From assembly GCA_015680685.1 (NCBI GenBank), contig MNCI01009146.1:489881-553880 (forward strand): a stretch of 64,000 nucleotides of DNA. Direction: 5' to 3'. Of this stretch, positions 11,755 to 24,200 are shown piece after piece. The notes beneath the pieces are model-generated. The model searched no databases, was not told the origin of the DNA, and saw nothing but the letters and a program-made list of their open reading frames with translations. The DNA is from Gnetum montanum (lineage: Eukaryota > Streptophyta > Gnetopsida > Gnetales > Gnetaceae). Within the stretch, counting starts at the first letter, position 1. Each line of letters opens with the position of its first letter. A program made the position numbers and the translations under genes.

Positions 11755-11960
11755 TGGTTGTGGCCTGCTAAGGCTTAAAACTGGCAACACAATGACCTCC
11801 CAGTGCCTAAAACTGGCAACATAATGGACCACTAAGGCCTAAAATTGGCAACACAATGGCCCTCTAAGGACTAGAACTGACAACAAAATGGCTTGCTAGG
11901 GCCTAAAACTGGTGAAGCTATGGCCTATCAGGGTCTAAAACATGTGAACAAAATAGCCAT
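11755..11960 (+). repeat. Tandem repeat, about 37-bp unit
   Basis: Five to six imperfect copies of a unit like cctaaaactggcaacacaatggccctctaagg. Copies differ by a few substitutions, so the array is not very recent. Confidence 0.75.
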
Positions 11961-12950
11961 GTTTTTACACCACTTATAGGAACATTGTGGCTGGTTTACT
12001 TAATGATATTGTTTTCTTGCATGTTTACACCATGTTTTACAATTTTATTGCATCATATTTTCTTCACCCATTTTACTTTATGTCCTAGTTTTCATTGTAT
12101 CTCAACTTATGGATTACACTCACTATTTATGTTTGCATAAACATGCAAAACATAGAAAAATATAAAACATATGAAGCATAAAAATTTTAGAGCAATATGG
12201 TAGTAAAGAAAATATATATATATATGTACATATATAAAATATAAATGTTCATAGCCAAAGTTTCATTGTGCAACGTACAAAAACCAAGATAATAGTCTCT
12301 AAGGTTGTCACAGTCAAATACAATAACTATTATCTGTTAAGTTTCCTAGTAGAAACACCATATGATAAATATCATAATACTATTTACATTGGTATAGAGT
12401 CTCCTATGTCATTTTTCAAAATATGTGTAAAAGTAAAATATGCAGTGACATAAGAGGGCTAGTTTTAAATCAAAGAGAAAGGTAAGGCTTCAATAAGTGT
12501 TTCCTAAAAATAAGCCATTCTAGAAAGGAATCCACTTCATTAACTAGATCCTTTTCTGCCACACTATCATTATTCTTAGATCTCATGTTTTCAAAAGCAT
12601 TTGAAGGGCTTAGAAAATTCTGCACTGTTATATATATTAGAATAATGTCAAGATCAATCCTACTCTTCTCTCTAAGTTATGTCCATGGTGGTTACCTTTG
12701 TTGTCCATTCCCATTTCCATTACAAATGCTAAGTTTACTACCTCTTGGTATTGGAAGGAAGTTATTTCTCTGAGTTTTCTTAGACTTGCTAATCAATGGA
12801 TTTCTACGGATGAGTTTAATAATCTGTATGGGGCATCTAAAGTAATGCACCATTGCCTGGCTCAAGTTTATACCTTATTCATTGCCATTTGTAGCTAGAC
12901 ATTTCGGTGCAAAGAACTTTTCATGACCTTCAATGGATTAATGGATCAAA
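11961..12950. other. No recognisable gene
   Basis: Apart from the TA microsatellite I see only A+T-rich sequence. Short frames at 12,268-12,453 and 12,585-12,898 show no family motif. The right end may be a decayed upstream part of the LINE that follows. Confidence 0.5.
12210..12245. repeat. (TA)n microsatellite
   Basis: An alternating TA run interrupted by gtac (aatatatatatatatatgtacatatataaaa). Confidence 0.8.
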
Positions 12951-13860
12951 AATTCTACCTTATAAGCCGCATGTCCCCTTTCAACTTTTGCATGACTCAA
13001 CAAGTATCATTCAACAATGTAACATGTCTTGGCATAAAAAAGGGTTAGACCAATTCTAGATCCCCCTCTTCCAACATATTTGGAAACTATTAACTCTCCC
13101 TAAAATTAAGAAATTCCTTTGGTGTCTTCTTCACCAAGGCTTACCTATCAATAAATGTCTCGAATATCTTGGGATTCATAGTCCTACTTGTCCTCTCTAT
13201 GGTGGTAAAGAGGATTTTGTTCATGTTTTTTGGCATTGCCCCTTCACACAACACATGTAGGCATGGGCTTCCAAAGTTATTTCATCGTGTAAGCTATCTT
13301 AAGATGTTGTTATATTTTTATTTTTGATCACCACTTTTGCTAATTTCAATTTTTTGTGGAAAGCTATTAGGCCTATTATTCTATATTATATTTGGAAGTG
13401 TATATGTAATGTTATCTTTCAAAGGATTGAATATTCTAATATATGTCATCTAACAATTATGGAGAAATTGCAGATCTTTTTCCTTGTTCATTTCCAACTC
13501 AAATCTCAAGCATCAAAATTCAAAATGGATATTCATCAATTGATTCATCTCCTACAGCCTTGGGAAAGACCTACACATTCAAGCAATCTTCTTCAATAAG
13601 AATCTCTACATAGAAGCTTCCCTTCTTAAAATTGAGGGGAGTCACTAAATGGAAGTCTCTTTTTTTATTATCAAGCACTTTCTACCTCATCCAAAATTTT
13701 GCCACTCTTTCTCTTGTACTAGGCCAGTTGGTCTTAGTGGATGGTAGTTCCCTAGATTGGGTTTCTTCCTTTTGCAATCAGTTATTTAGGAGGATGTTTT
13801 CTAAAGTTTCATCCTCGGTAATCTAATTTTTCCTTATTTTTTTGTCTCCATGACTTAATG
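12951..13860 (+). pseudogene. LINE (non-LTR) ORF2 tail with reverse-transcriptase zinc-binding domain
   Basis: From 13,085 the plus strand reads KLLTLPKIKKFLWCLLHQGLP, NKCLEYLGI, CPLYGGKEDFVHVFWHCPFT. This is the zf-RVT domain that follows RT in plant LINEs (K..FLW..L...LP...L...GI..CPLC...E...H.F..C). One Cys of the zinc site reads Tyr (CPLY). A stop follows at HM*AWAS, and later frames (13,324-13,826) look like the remaining C-terminal part. It ends near an aataaaact tail at 13,893. Truncated at its 5' end, as LINEs usually are. Confidence 0.7.
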
Positions 13861-13920
13861 TGGTTTATTTATTTGATACTCTTTTACTTTTAATAAAACT
13901 TATTTTTGGGTCCAACACAC

Positions 13921-14012
13921 CCCCAACCAAAAAAGAGAAAGATATTTTGTAATCACATTATTGCANTCCCCAACCAAAAAAGAGAAAGATATTTTGTAAT
14001 CACATTATTGCA
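13921..14012. repeat. 45-bp direct duplication around a single N
   Basis: The 45 bases 13,921-13,965 are repeated without change at 13,968-14,012, with one N at 13,966. Most likely two overlapping contig ends joined without merging. Confidence 0.85.
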
Positions 14013-17000
14013 AATTACTTGAAGTAGTGACAACCAAATTAGTTATGAGATTTGACCAAGGTTACAATGGTGCTTATAGATTTTGATTAATTCCTCATTT
14101 TCTTGCATGTAAGGACAAAATATTTTTGGTTACTTCTTTGAAGGAGAAAATTTAATAGTAAATACTTGGAAGAACCTTTACATTAGAAAGGTATGTTGTT
14201 TTCTAAACTGTATGAGACTACTCTTGAGGTAGCCCCTAACCCTAAGGGTAAGGCCAATGGCCACCATGGCTATTTATGGTGCTGACTGGTAGTGTAGAGT
14301 AACTTGTGCACAGCCACATAGCCCTTCCAAGACTATGCACCATGGCTAGAGAAAGCCCTCACATGCATTGTGCCACCTCCTAAATTGCTCACACTTTGTT
14401 CTTATCAACGATGCATCATCCTCTTTCCCTATCATGGCATCCATGAATTGGCTTGGCCTTTGTAGGTTGCCTCCGGTAGGGGCAAACTTGATAAGGCATG
14501 ACCCTACCCTACCACAAAAAATTACTATTTTAATTTACAAGTTATATACACTATGGGATTGTACAAAAGATTATCTGCATAAAAAATTACTATTTTACCT
14601 TTACATGCTAAAAACCTAACTTAAGTATTCTATGGTAGGATGCAAAAAAGCATACATAAGAATGCATAAGAAAATACTCTTGTAATTTACATGATACATT
14701 AAACTGACCATGGCCTCTACATAATAGAAAATAGTAATTTTTTATCTTACTACACTAGTTTGACTATGAAAAATTATTAATTTAACAATCCAAAGCCTTT
14801 TTTTTTAGTTTTGATAATTTGTAGCCTATTTTATTAAATTTTCATTAATTTCAAATACAAAATGACTAAAAATATATAAAATTTAATTAATTAATACTAA
14901 TTTTGGTTATTTAACCTTGTTTACCATATTTTATTTTATTTTAACCTTATTTTTACTTTGCTTACCTTATTTCTACTTTTCTTTTCCTTTATTTTACCTT
15001 ATTTTTCCTAGTAGTGACATTGACTTACCTTGTTTAGCATAGTTTTACTTTGTTTTGATCCTATTTGGCCTTTTTTTTACTCTACTATTACAATGTTTTG
15101 CAGTATTTCAACGTTGTTTAACACTTTTATCATGAAGATGCTACTTGATGTTCTCATGTTAACATGCAAGAATGAGCTACAAGGATAAGGAAGCAAATTT
15201 GACTAAACTTAAAGCAATAAACCCTTCTTGTGTTAAACCAAGTGAACCTTAAATATCTAAACCTTAGGCCTTAAAACCATTCTACCATGTGGCCTCAATA
15301 TCCTGAAGTAGTCTTATTACCGTTGACCTTGAAGCTAGAGACATCATGAAGGGTCCTTGGCTAAAAATCCCATCTAAACCATGATGGTGAAGAGAAAATG
15401 CATGATACCAAGTTCCTCGCCAAAATCTATGCTTGTTCAAGATATCATCAAATCCTTGCAAGATAACTTTAAAGCTACTAAATAGCCCTTGATTACAACT
15501 ACCATTCACATGTTTGCTTTTATTGTGATTGACCTTTTTGTTCATAGGTTTGGACAAATTATCAATGTTGGAAACTATTATAGTCTAACACAAGCAAGCT
15601 GGTGTAACCTCTTATAACTTCTTTTGATGTTACAAAGAGATACAAACTTTGTACAAATCTATGAAACAAAAATACAAATTTCTCATATTTTGCATCTTAT
15701 AATCAATAATAGCCTATATCCACCTACTATCCCATGGTGGCCTTATGCAAATATATTTTAATCACATGTATTCTTTGACTTGTTTCTTATCCTCTTACAG
15801 TGGTATTGGAGGATGAGCCCAAATTCATTGAAAAGGTATGATTCATCATGGTAGTAAGTTACCATGTGACCTTGATACACAAGATTCAATTAGCTTGAAC
15901 AACTGCACCAATAGCGCTTACCTCACATCACCTCCATTACCTATCTTAAGCCATATTCCAGTAGCCAAATGATGGCCTCCCTTACCTTGTAAACAATGGA
16001 AACCATATGTTTGATATTCACACATTATGGCCTTGTGCCATCTCCTTTGATATGCTTCATTAGTCTATTTCATTAAATATAATACATCTCATTTAGGGAG
16101 AAGGTAGAAATCTAGTTCGCCAAGTGTAATACATCTCATTTGGGAAGAAAATAGAAATCAAGTTCACTACATGTAATAACTCATTCAAGTGAGAAAACAA
16201 CATTTGGCCTTGGCAAGGAAACCCAATGAATGTTTTACCCCATAAAAAAATCAAGGGAAGCAAATTGCCAAGAGGCCAATGTAGCCTAACATCAAACAAG
16301 TGGCTTTGAACAAAAAGAAAAAAAACGAGGAGAAGGTAGATGGCCTAAGAAGCCTAAGAATGGAGTGTTGGCTCCCCTAAGACATCATTAAGTAGTCAGT
16401 AGTTCAAGAAGCTAAACATGAAGACTTTTTCGATGAGACATGTCAACATCACATCATGGCCATCATCTCAACATTTGGAATTCCTTGTTAACCTCCCAAT
16501 AACCAGTATGACCTTTATCTTACATTAAACTCATAACATTCCCCAATGACATCATTTCACCATCACGAGCATTCCTTGGTACAGATCAAAAACTATAGAT
16601 CAAGTGTGGAGAGGAAATGTTGGTGATGAACTTGTAGCTATGTTTCATATCCTTTGATGATGCCTCTCGGGTCAATCCTCTAACCATCAATAAAGAGGAG
16701 ATAATGAAATACCCCAAAGAAAATTTTCATTTGCATATGTAACCTAATAGCTAGAGTATTTACATTATAATTTAATGGGAATTTCAAAGGTAGAAACAAT
16801 TGCACATTTTCCCATTAAAAATTCCACCTCATGGCTTTTGCTCCAGCTTAGTTTGAACAGTGTTTGATACACAAAGATGTAATTTGCAACTTACAACCTG
16901 AAAGTCTCATTCAACATGGCATATAGAGGCTAAAAATTTACACTTGCTACTAAAATTTGGTAGTAAAATCCAACACGTTGGTAGCTTATACGTTGGAAAA

Positions 17001-17754
17001 ATTGCCCAAAAATGTTAGCAACATTGGTAGGAAAAGCTCTATTTGTTGGAGGTTCCTAAGCTACAAATATGGGTGGTGGAAATGCCAATTACCTAGCATA
17101 ACAATGCCCAAAAGTTCATATACACTAGCATATATGCTAACAAGAAATCCCAATTACATTGGAATTTTGGCCAAAATCCAAATTATGCTAGCATTCAAAT
17201 GTTGCAAATTACACTCTTCAAAATCATTTGACACACTACAATAATCAGCAGTGTGAAATCAGCAATGCTCCAACCTATTTAATCTAACATCTTGTGCATC
17301 TTCAAGACTTTTTGAAATTTTTGCAAACTTAGATCGAACTAGAGACATTCAGAGTAATGCAAATTTCAAAAGTCTATAACCATCATAACCAACCTACCCA
17401 TTGTGAATAACCTTCATGGAGAGAACAAATGGTAGATTAATAGAGTTTGACAGATCATTTGAGCTTTTAAGTACAGATCTAATCATGCTCTACATCAAAT
17501 ATGCTATTGGCTTTTAAATCTTGTAATCTATATTTTCTAAACTTTGTTTTCTTACACATTTAATACAAACTTATAGCTCTTGATGTATTTACTATGCTTT
17601 TTTATTTCTCTATCATTTAAATTATTTATGTTGAGAATTTCCATTTCACACACATTTTAATGCTTAGTAATAGATCCACTAAGTTCTCAAGTGACCTACC
17701 AAACCATTTAAGGTGCTCTGAATCCTTTTCTGATGCCCATTTGGATCCAAGGTT
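14013..17754. other. No recognisable gene
   Basis: A+T-rich, stop-dense sequence. A frame of 91 codons on the minus strand at 15,282-15,557 and one of 95 on the plus strand at 16,957-17,244 show no domain I can name. Two similar 60-base blocks at 16,060-16,180 (aatacatctcattt.gg.agaa.atagaaat) form a short local duplication. Confidence 0.5.
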
Positions 17755-18650
17755 AAACTATCAAGGATCTCGATTATATTCCTCCACACTTTCATGTTTC
17801 TGTAGTTCTCCCTCTTTTTTGGATACCTACTCAATTAATCATTGAAGCTGATGAGCCCTTCACTCAGATAGCAGTCCTTGAGCATAAACGCCAAGGATCC
17901 TTGTTTCAAAACAGAGCCCATCTATGACATGGTGGAGTTGTTCCCGCTGAGAGTAGCCATGACTAGGACAGTGGTGCAACAATGAGTAATATATACTCAT
18001 GGCTGCATCTAAGGGCTCATGGCTACCTTTTTTACACCCCTAAATCTATCGTCTTAGATAAGGCACTCTAGAGTAGGTTTGGTATTTATCATTAAAGAGC
18101 TCCAGCATCGTACTCCATCGCTTGACTGATTCCAGCTCCAAAGATCGATATCAGCTTTCTGCTTTCTTGGTGAGTGTTCAGGGGAATAACTTGAGTTTCT
18201 ACCATTCATTTTCAATATTCTGTAGGGTTCAAGCATCATGAAATGCCTGTAGGTGAGTCTACGGATCGCAATTGTATCCCCCTTCAAATTTGGGGATGTT
18301 GTTCATATCAAGGTGCTTGATACGACTATCTCTCAAGTGCTTGGAAGGTATCTGAAATGCCTATGCTATGTTGAGCATGCTTCAAGTGGAAAGCAGTGGT
18401 TCATCAAAGTCATGGTCCTAATGATGGCCATGGTGTCTGTGATGATCTCTGCTACCTCTCCTTTCATGATGGTGAGCCTCCCGTGACCGTTCACGCCGTT
18501 GGTTGATATGTTCCCTTTGGTGTCCTTGATCATGTCGATCTCAGTCATCACCATCATCATGATCCCTATTGCAATAGTTGTGGTCAGACTCAAAACCTGA
18601 TGAAACCAAGGTGGAAAGAGGGAAATGAGAAGGAGGAAAAGAACTGCCAC
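17755..18650 (-). pseudogene. Isolated gag relic of an Athila-like element
   Basis: The minus strand encodes FEGGYNCDP, FHDA, NIENEW, LELESVKRWSTMLELFNDKYQTYS, then SHEPLDAAMSI-like text and a Glu/Lys-rich region, matching the gag of elements B and C. The His/Arg/Asp-rich segment (DHNYCNRDHDDGDD) is present near 18,541-18,590. No LTR, PBS or pol borders it. It ends abruptly against an unrelated copia relic on the right. Confidence 0.75.
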
Positions 18651-18868
18651 CCCTTTTACTCTTTGTCCATGGATTCCTTCTGACTTTTAATTTCATGGAT
18701 TTATTAACATTCATTAATTCACTTAAGACTGTTGAATATGCCATATTTGTAATATTATGAGATCTTTTAGTTCTTCTTTCAAAATTTGTATCTAGCATTT
18801 GAATGTAAGGATGGTATTTTTAAACACAAGGTTTTGAACTTTGATATGTATTTGATTTTTGTTATTAT

Positions 18869-19640
18869 TTAAAAAACACTTGTACTAAACTTTTTCTTAT
18901 CAAATATAATATCTCTTAAAACATGTCTATTCTGATTCATTGGGTTGTAACACCTGTATTTACTAGTGTGAGAATTATAACCAAGAAAGATGCATTTCTT
19001 CCCTCTATCTTCAATTTTTTCAATGAATTTTTTTGGGATCTTTACATACCAACGACATCCAAATATTCTCATATGACTCAGGTTAGAAATTTTGTTGTAT
19101 AGAACTTCGTATGAAGATTTGTCTTCATTTCTTTTGATGATGATTCTATTAGAAATATGACAAATAGTTATGATGGCTCTACACCAATATTGGCTAGGTA
19201 GTGAGACATGCTTTAGTAAGCACCTTGTTATGTATTGTATTGTTTTCTTCCCTTTTTTTCAACTACTTTGTTTGATTGTGGGCTATATATACATGTGGTT
19301 TGATTTTTTATAGAACTTATCACATTTTTTATTTATAAATTCGCCTCCTTTATCTAATATGATGGTCTTGATCTTGACATTCATGGAGTTTTTTATTAGT
19401 TTGTGGAAAGCTTGAAAGTATTTGATGGCTTCATCCTTTTTCTTTATATTGTAATTGCAAGTGTATCTTGACTAGTTATCTACTATGACCATGAAATAAT
19501 TTTCCCTTCCCATTGAAATAATGGACATTGTCATAATAAGATCCATGTGCAAAAGATCAAATGGGTTTTTCTTCTTTATCATGTGAGAGTTATGAGAAGA
19601 ATTGGTTTGCTTTCCTTGTAGGTAACCCTCACATTTATCT
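18869..19640 (-). pseudogene. Copia integrase (broken)
   Basis: The core carries the two Asp blocks (HMDLI; ILDKGGEF). Downstream, WCRAIITICHISNR and LRVFGC-like MRIFGCRWYVKIP with KCIFLGYNSHTSKYRCYNP are the typical post-core blocks of copia polyproteins. Several stops and frameshifts interrupt the frame. The Glu region (QQNGVxERKN in intact elements) is badly decayed. Confidence 0.8.
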
Positions 19641-21221
19641 TGAGGAATATTGAAAATTTTTATTCCTATAGCTTTTTCCTATTTGATCATTCTTTTAATT
19701 TTATAATATTAGGTGTGATCAAGTCATCCATGCCAAAGTTTGGACTTGTTGAAATCATCATTATTCTTTTCCTTGACTTCCTCTTTGTTTGGGAATTTTT
19801 TTACTTCTATTGTGAGAACATGCTTTTCTTAATTCATATGGTTTCTTATGATGTATTATTTTCAGTGAGATAGTCATATTGAAAGCTAAATATTCTATTA
19901 TTCAATGCTTTAAATTTCACGATTTCTTCACCATTTGGTTTGTTAATAATGTAGAAATTTCTCTTAAAATGAATACTATTTCCTCCATTAGAGAGTTATC
20001 CAATAGAGTTTAGAGTATTGGAAAGATTAGAAAGATAATACACATTGGAAATGGTGACCTTTTGTCCATTGTTTAATTTAACTACATAATCATCTATTTA
20101 TTTTATCACTAAGTATTTTCCATCTCCAATTTTGATGTTTCCTAGACTATTGTTAGTTTTATAATTTAGAACATAATTTTTCTAGGTTCTCATATGATTG
20201 GAGCATCCACTTTCTACAATCCAAAAATATTGCTTTATTTCTTTAATTAAATTGAAGACTAGATAATTACCTGAATTTTCTTCTTGAATATTCTTTTAAG
20301 CTAATGAGGGAGTATATTGTTCTATTTATAAATTTTATCAATGTATTATTTTAAAATCATTTCTAGTCCAATATAAGTTGATGATATGATTTTTTCCTTT
20401 GTAGAATTTGTAATATGGTATTAATTCGTAACCTTGTCTATCTTGTAGACTGATTCTATCTACATTTTCCTCTAGTTGAACATCTTCCTCTTCCTCTTGT
20501 ATTTTGATCACCATTTTCTTCTAAGTTTGTTTTTTGATCTCTATTATGATAATTGAATTTTCCTTTCCTCCCTCTTTCTCTTTGGTTAGTTATGTAGGAT
20601 TGATCATCTTCACTAGATTGTTTTCTATTCTTCATAATTTGTAGGGTTCTGACTTAAGCAACTAATTCATTAATACTAAGCATGTTGAAGTCCTTTGAAA
20701 GAGTAATGTTTTTTCATCATTTTTCAAATCTTGGATCTATGTATAGAGCTTGAAAAAATTTCTAAACTTTTTCCCTATTGGTATATCCACAATCATACTC
20801 ATCTATTATTCTTAAGCTATCATTTCTTCTAATTTCTAGAGTATCAAATTTTTATTCATAAAATACTTGCTGCAATTCTTAATTTTCCACGCTTCCCTTC
20901 TATTATAATTAGAGATTATTTCATACTTCTTTTGCAATAGTATAAAGACTATATCTACCAAAATTAACTTATGAAATACTAGCAAGTAGCATCAGGAGAG
21001 ACAAATTATTATTCTTCCTCTTTGTTTCATATTCTTTGATTTGTAATCTCATAAAATTTTCAAAGTCAAGGATAAATTTGAAACTTGTTTCAACTATTTT
21101 CCATTAGAAATGATGTTCAAGGAGGTCTTTCATCATCCTTGTTCATAGGTTGAAATCTTGAGATCCATCAAAGATGATGTAGCATCTAGCTATGTCTTTT
21201 GTGATCATTTTTGTAGTTGAA

Positions 21222-21239
21222 CCTTGCACTCTAATATCA
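21222..21239 (-). other. Primer binding site, initiator tRNA-Met type (copia relic)
   Basis: The minus strand reads TGATATTAGAGTGCAAGG, close to TGGTATCAGAGC(C)AAGG, the usual copia PBS. It marks the inner edge of a 5' LTR that should extend to the right. I could not fix that LTR's outer edge. Confidence 0.55.
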
Positions 21240-21240
21240 A

Positions 21241-24200
21241 GTGAAGGAATAATAAGCAGTGAGAGAATTTCTTGGTTATCTTGACTTTACAAAGAATTAC
21301 GTAATAAAATTTATATTTTTGGACATAGAAAGTTCTATACAATTTGGAAAAATGAAGTATTACAAAAGATACTAGAATTTGAGGTAATATTATGTTCATT
21401 ATAATTTATCAATAATTGTAGCACTTCTAGTAGTGCAACTTTGAGAGATTTTAATCCAAACATTGTTAGGTTTTTTATACTAAAATTTTAACTAATAATT
21501 TTCCTAGATATTAGCTTTCAAAAAACTCTAATATCACATTAAATTGTTATGCAATGAAAGAAAAATTATCTAATAATTTATAATCATTTATTTTGGTAAA
21601 AATTCAAGATTCAAAAAATCTACAAAATTACAGAGATAATTTCTATCAAACTATAGTAGATATTGAATTTAAATTTTAGATCACATAGGCACCTATTTTA
21701 GCTTTTTAATAAATTTATAATCACTAGAAAAATGTTGCAAAATGACTAAGATATGATTGAAATAGTAAATTTTTCCAATTCTAGCTATTCAACTTCCAAG
21801 ATTAATTAAATAATGATGAATGATGTTGATATATGTTAATGAATTGATAAAGTTATGAAAGATTTATTTATGAATTGATGATGATAGAGTTATATTCTTT
21901 TTAAAATTATATTGATGATTCCATGATACAAATTTCTAGGAGATTCATTAGATGTGTGTGTTTGTGTGTGTGATAGGTGAAAAATAATACAATAGCTCCA
22001 ATGACCCAAAAAATCCTAAAAATTACATCTGTGTGTGTGTGTGTGTGTGTGTGGATTGAGATCAAAGTAACATTAAAACTATCCATTAATTTAGAAATTT
22101 TTTTATATTTTATTAAAATAAACCCCTTTTGTATAATACAAACAAAAACTCATTATCTTCTAATGTAAAAAGATAATAATAAAAACCCATGTTAACAAAG
22201 TGGATAATTGATAAAGTATTTATAATTTTTATGTATTTTATGAATATAAGAATGAAATAATAATAAATACATATGCATCACAATCCCCCATGGGTATAAG
22301 CACAATGATATGTCATAATTCTTTATGGGATAGGTGCAACACCACACATATAAAGTAATAAATGACTCCTAGTAACAACCTTGATGGCTCAACATCATGC
22401 CATTTAATTGTGATTTCCTTGGATAAGAATGACTTGTTGTATGTTGTTGAAATGCAAATGAGATAAATATTTTTAGTGTTTTAATGTTTTGAGGCATCAA
22501 TGGTATAAAATAAGAAAAAAACCATGAGCTTTATTCATTATACAAACATTNGTGTCAATGCCCTTATGTTAATGCAAGAGGTGTGCTAGTGTAAGGTTGT
22601 TAGTGTGCTCCCCTATCACACTCCAAGTCGACAAATCCAAATGAAATCTTAAAGACTAGAGGATATGTTGAAAAGGTCTTAGGACATTTGAATGAAGTTG
22701 TAACATCCTAAGGAACTCAAAACATGCACATAACCTAGAAGTATGACACAAGAGACAAGGATGCGTGTCTAAGAGATACAAACCTTAATTGAACATGCTA
22801 AAACTATAAACACAAAGTGCATTAAAAAATTTCTAAGTCTAGGGCTTATAATGGACATACAGAATATCATTAGATAACTCATTATTTCCTCATGAGTAAG
22901 TAAAGATGGTTCCATAGATTTAATACTTAAGATAAAAAATAGGAACTAGAAACATAATAAGATTAATGTGAAGGAATTATAATTGTATAAAATATAAACT
23001 ATGGCTATATTACAACATAAGTTACCTTGCTGAGAAGTGCTAGGAGGTGGTGGCTAAGAACAAAATCCTCATTATGTATCTTCATGATATGGGAAGAACC
23101 TAGAAGTATTAGGTGCAAACATGTGAAATCTTTGTAACTGTGTTTCAAGGTTTGTCATCCTAGCTTGGAGCTACTAATTCTACTCATGCATTCATCTTTG
23201 CTCTCCTAGTAGTGCTTAACTATGTTCCTCTACATCTACTTGGAACTTTTTGTGATTCTTTTTTTCCTATGATAGGGCATGTTGGAAAACCTTTAATTCA
23301 AATGCCACTCAATGAAGTCTTTATTTTAGCTCACTATGTGTTCTACCTAAAAATGTTTGGGCCACATATAGATATCTCCTATTCTTCTCTTATACATTCT
23401 TTTTTTTCCTTCTTAAGTCTCCTCTCAAGGAATATGACTACTACTTCATGAAAGAGGATGTACATGTCCTTTAAGAGGTCCATCTTTTTCTAGAAAGTTG
23501 GCTTACATGTAGCCATATGATGGAGTTTAACTACAATGTATTGAATTTTATGTTCATCTATGTCTTTCTCCAATCACATGCTTATTTATCAAAGTTGCAA
23601 GTCTATGTAATTTATGTAGCTTAACATTCTAGGTTGCCTACTTAATTAGTTGGATCATTTTAAGCGTATTAGTCTCCTTGGTTGTCTTGTCTACTAGCTC
23701 TTGCTACAAATTCCGTTGTTTCTTTCCTGTATGAAGATATCTATCTTAAAATTATACCATAATCTAACTCTTGTCCTCAAGTCTTCATAGCTAATTGGAA
23801 AGGAAAATTAAATACTTTTCTTATCTTGAATCATTTTCTTCCATTTATGGGATTAATGCTTTAACATCCTAATTTTCCTCTCCAAGTCATCTTTCATGAA
23901 CTAGGCTTGTTTCTCCACTTATCATACCTTGAAAAATTCAAGTTGTAGGTGCTTAATCCATACCATAGGTATGCCTATAGAACGTACTAGTACCAATGGT
24001 ATGCTGGATTCCAACTACTCTTACAACCATTGCACCTTTTCCTAGCTCATTTATAACTCCCTTAGATAGAAAGCTTGATCAGCATTTATGATTTTACGTG
24101 TGACACATACTTTTATAAGTTTAGTTTCCATCATGCTATTAATGTTCATCAACATGAATTCAATGCATGAATATACTCTTTACTCTTCTTCTACCTAGTA

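Larger units (their letters stand above)
18820..21240 (-). mobile_element. Ty1-copia retrotransposon relic (gag-protease-integrase, 5' part)
   Basis: Minus strand, in sense order: PBS (21,222-21,239), gag region with a UBN2-like stretch (20,640-21,200), protease block WIVESGCSNHM (about 20,190-20,225; family WIVDSGCSxHM, so the catalytic Asp reads Glu), pre-integrase, then the integrase core LLHMDLI, YFMVIVDN, ILDKGGEFINKK (19,270-19,560) and the trailing block MRIFGCRWYVKIPKK..CIFLGY (18,869-19,072). Protease-integrase before RT is copia order. RT and RNase H and the 3' LTR are missing on the left, where the gag relic begins. Confidence 0.8.

Noticed and set aside
15282-15557. Minus-strand 91-codon ORF considered as a LINE gag (DUF4283-like)
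   Set aside because: No conserved Trp/Pro pattern could be confirmed; left as unrecognised.
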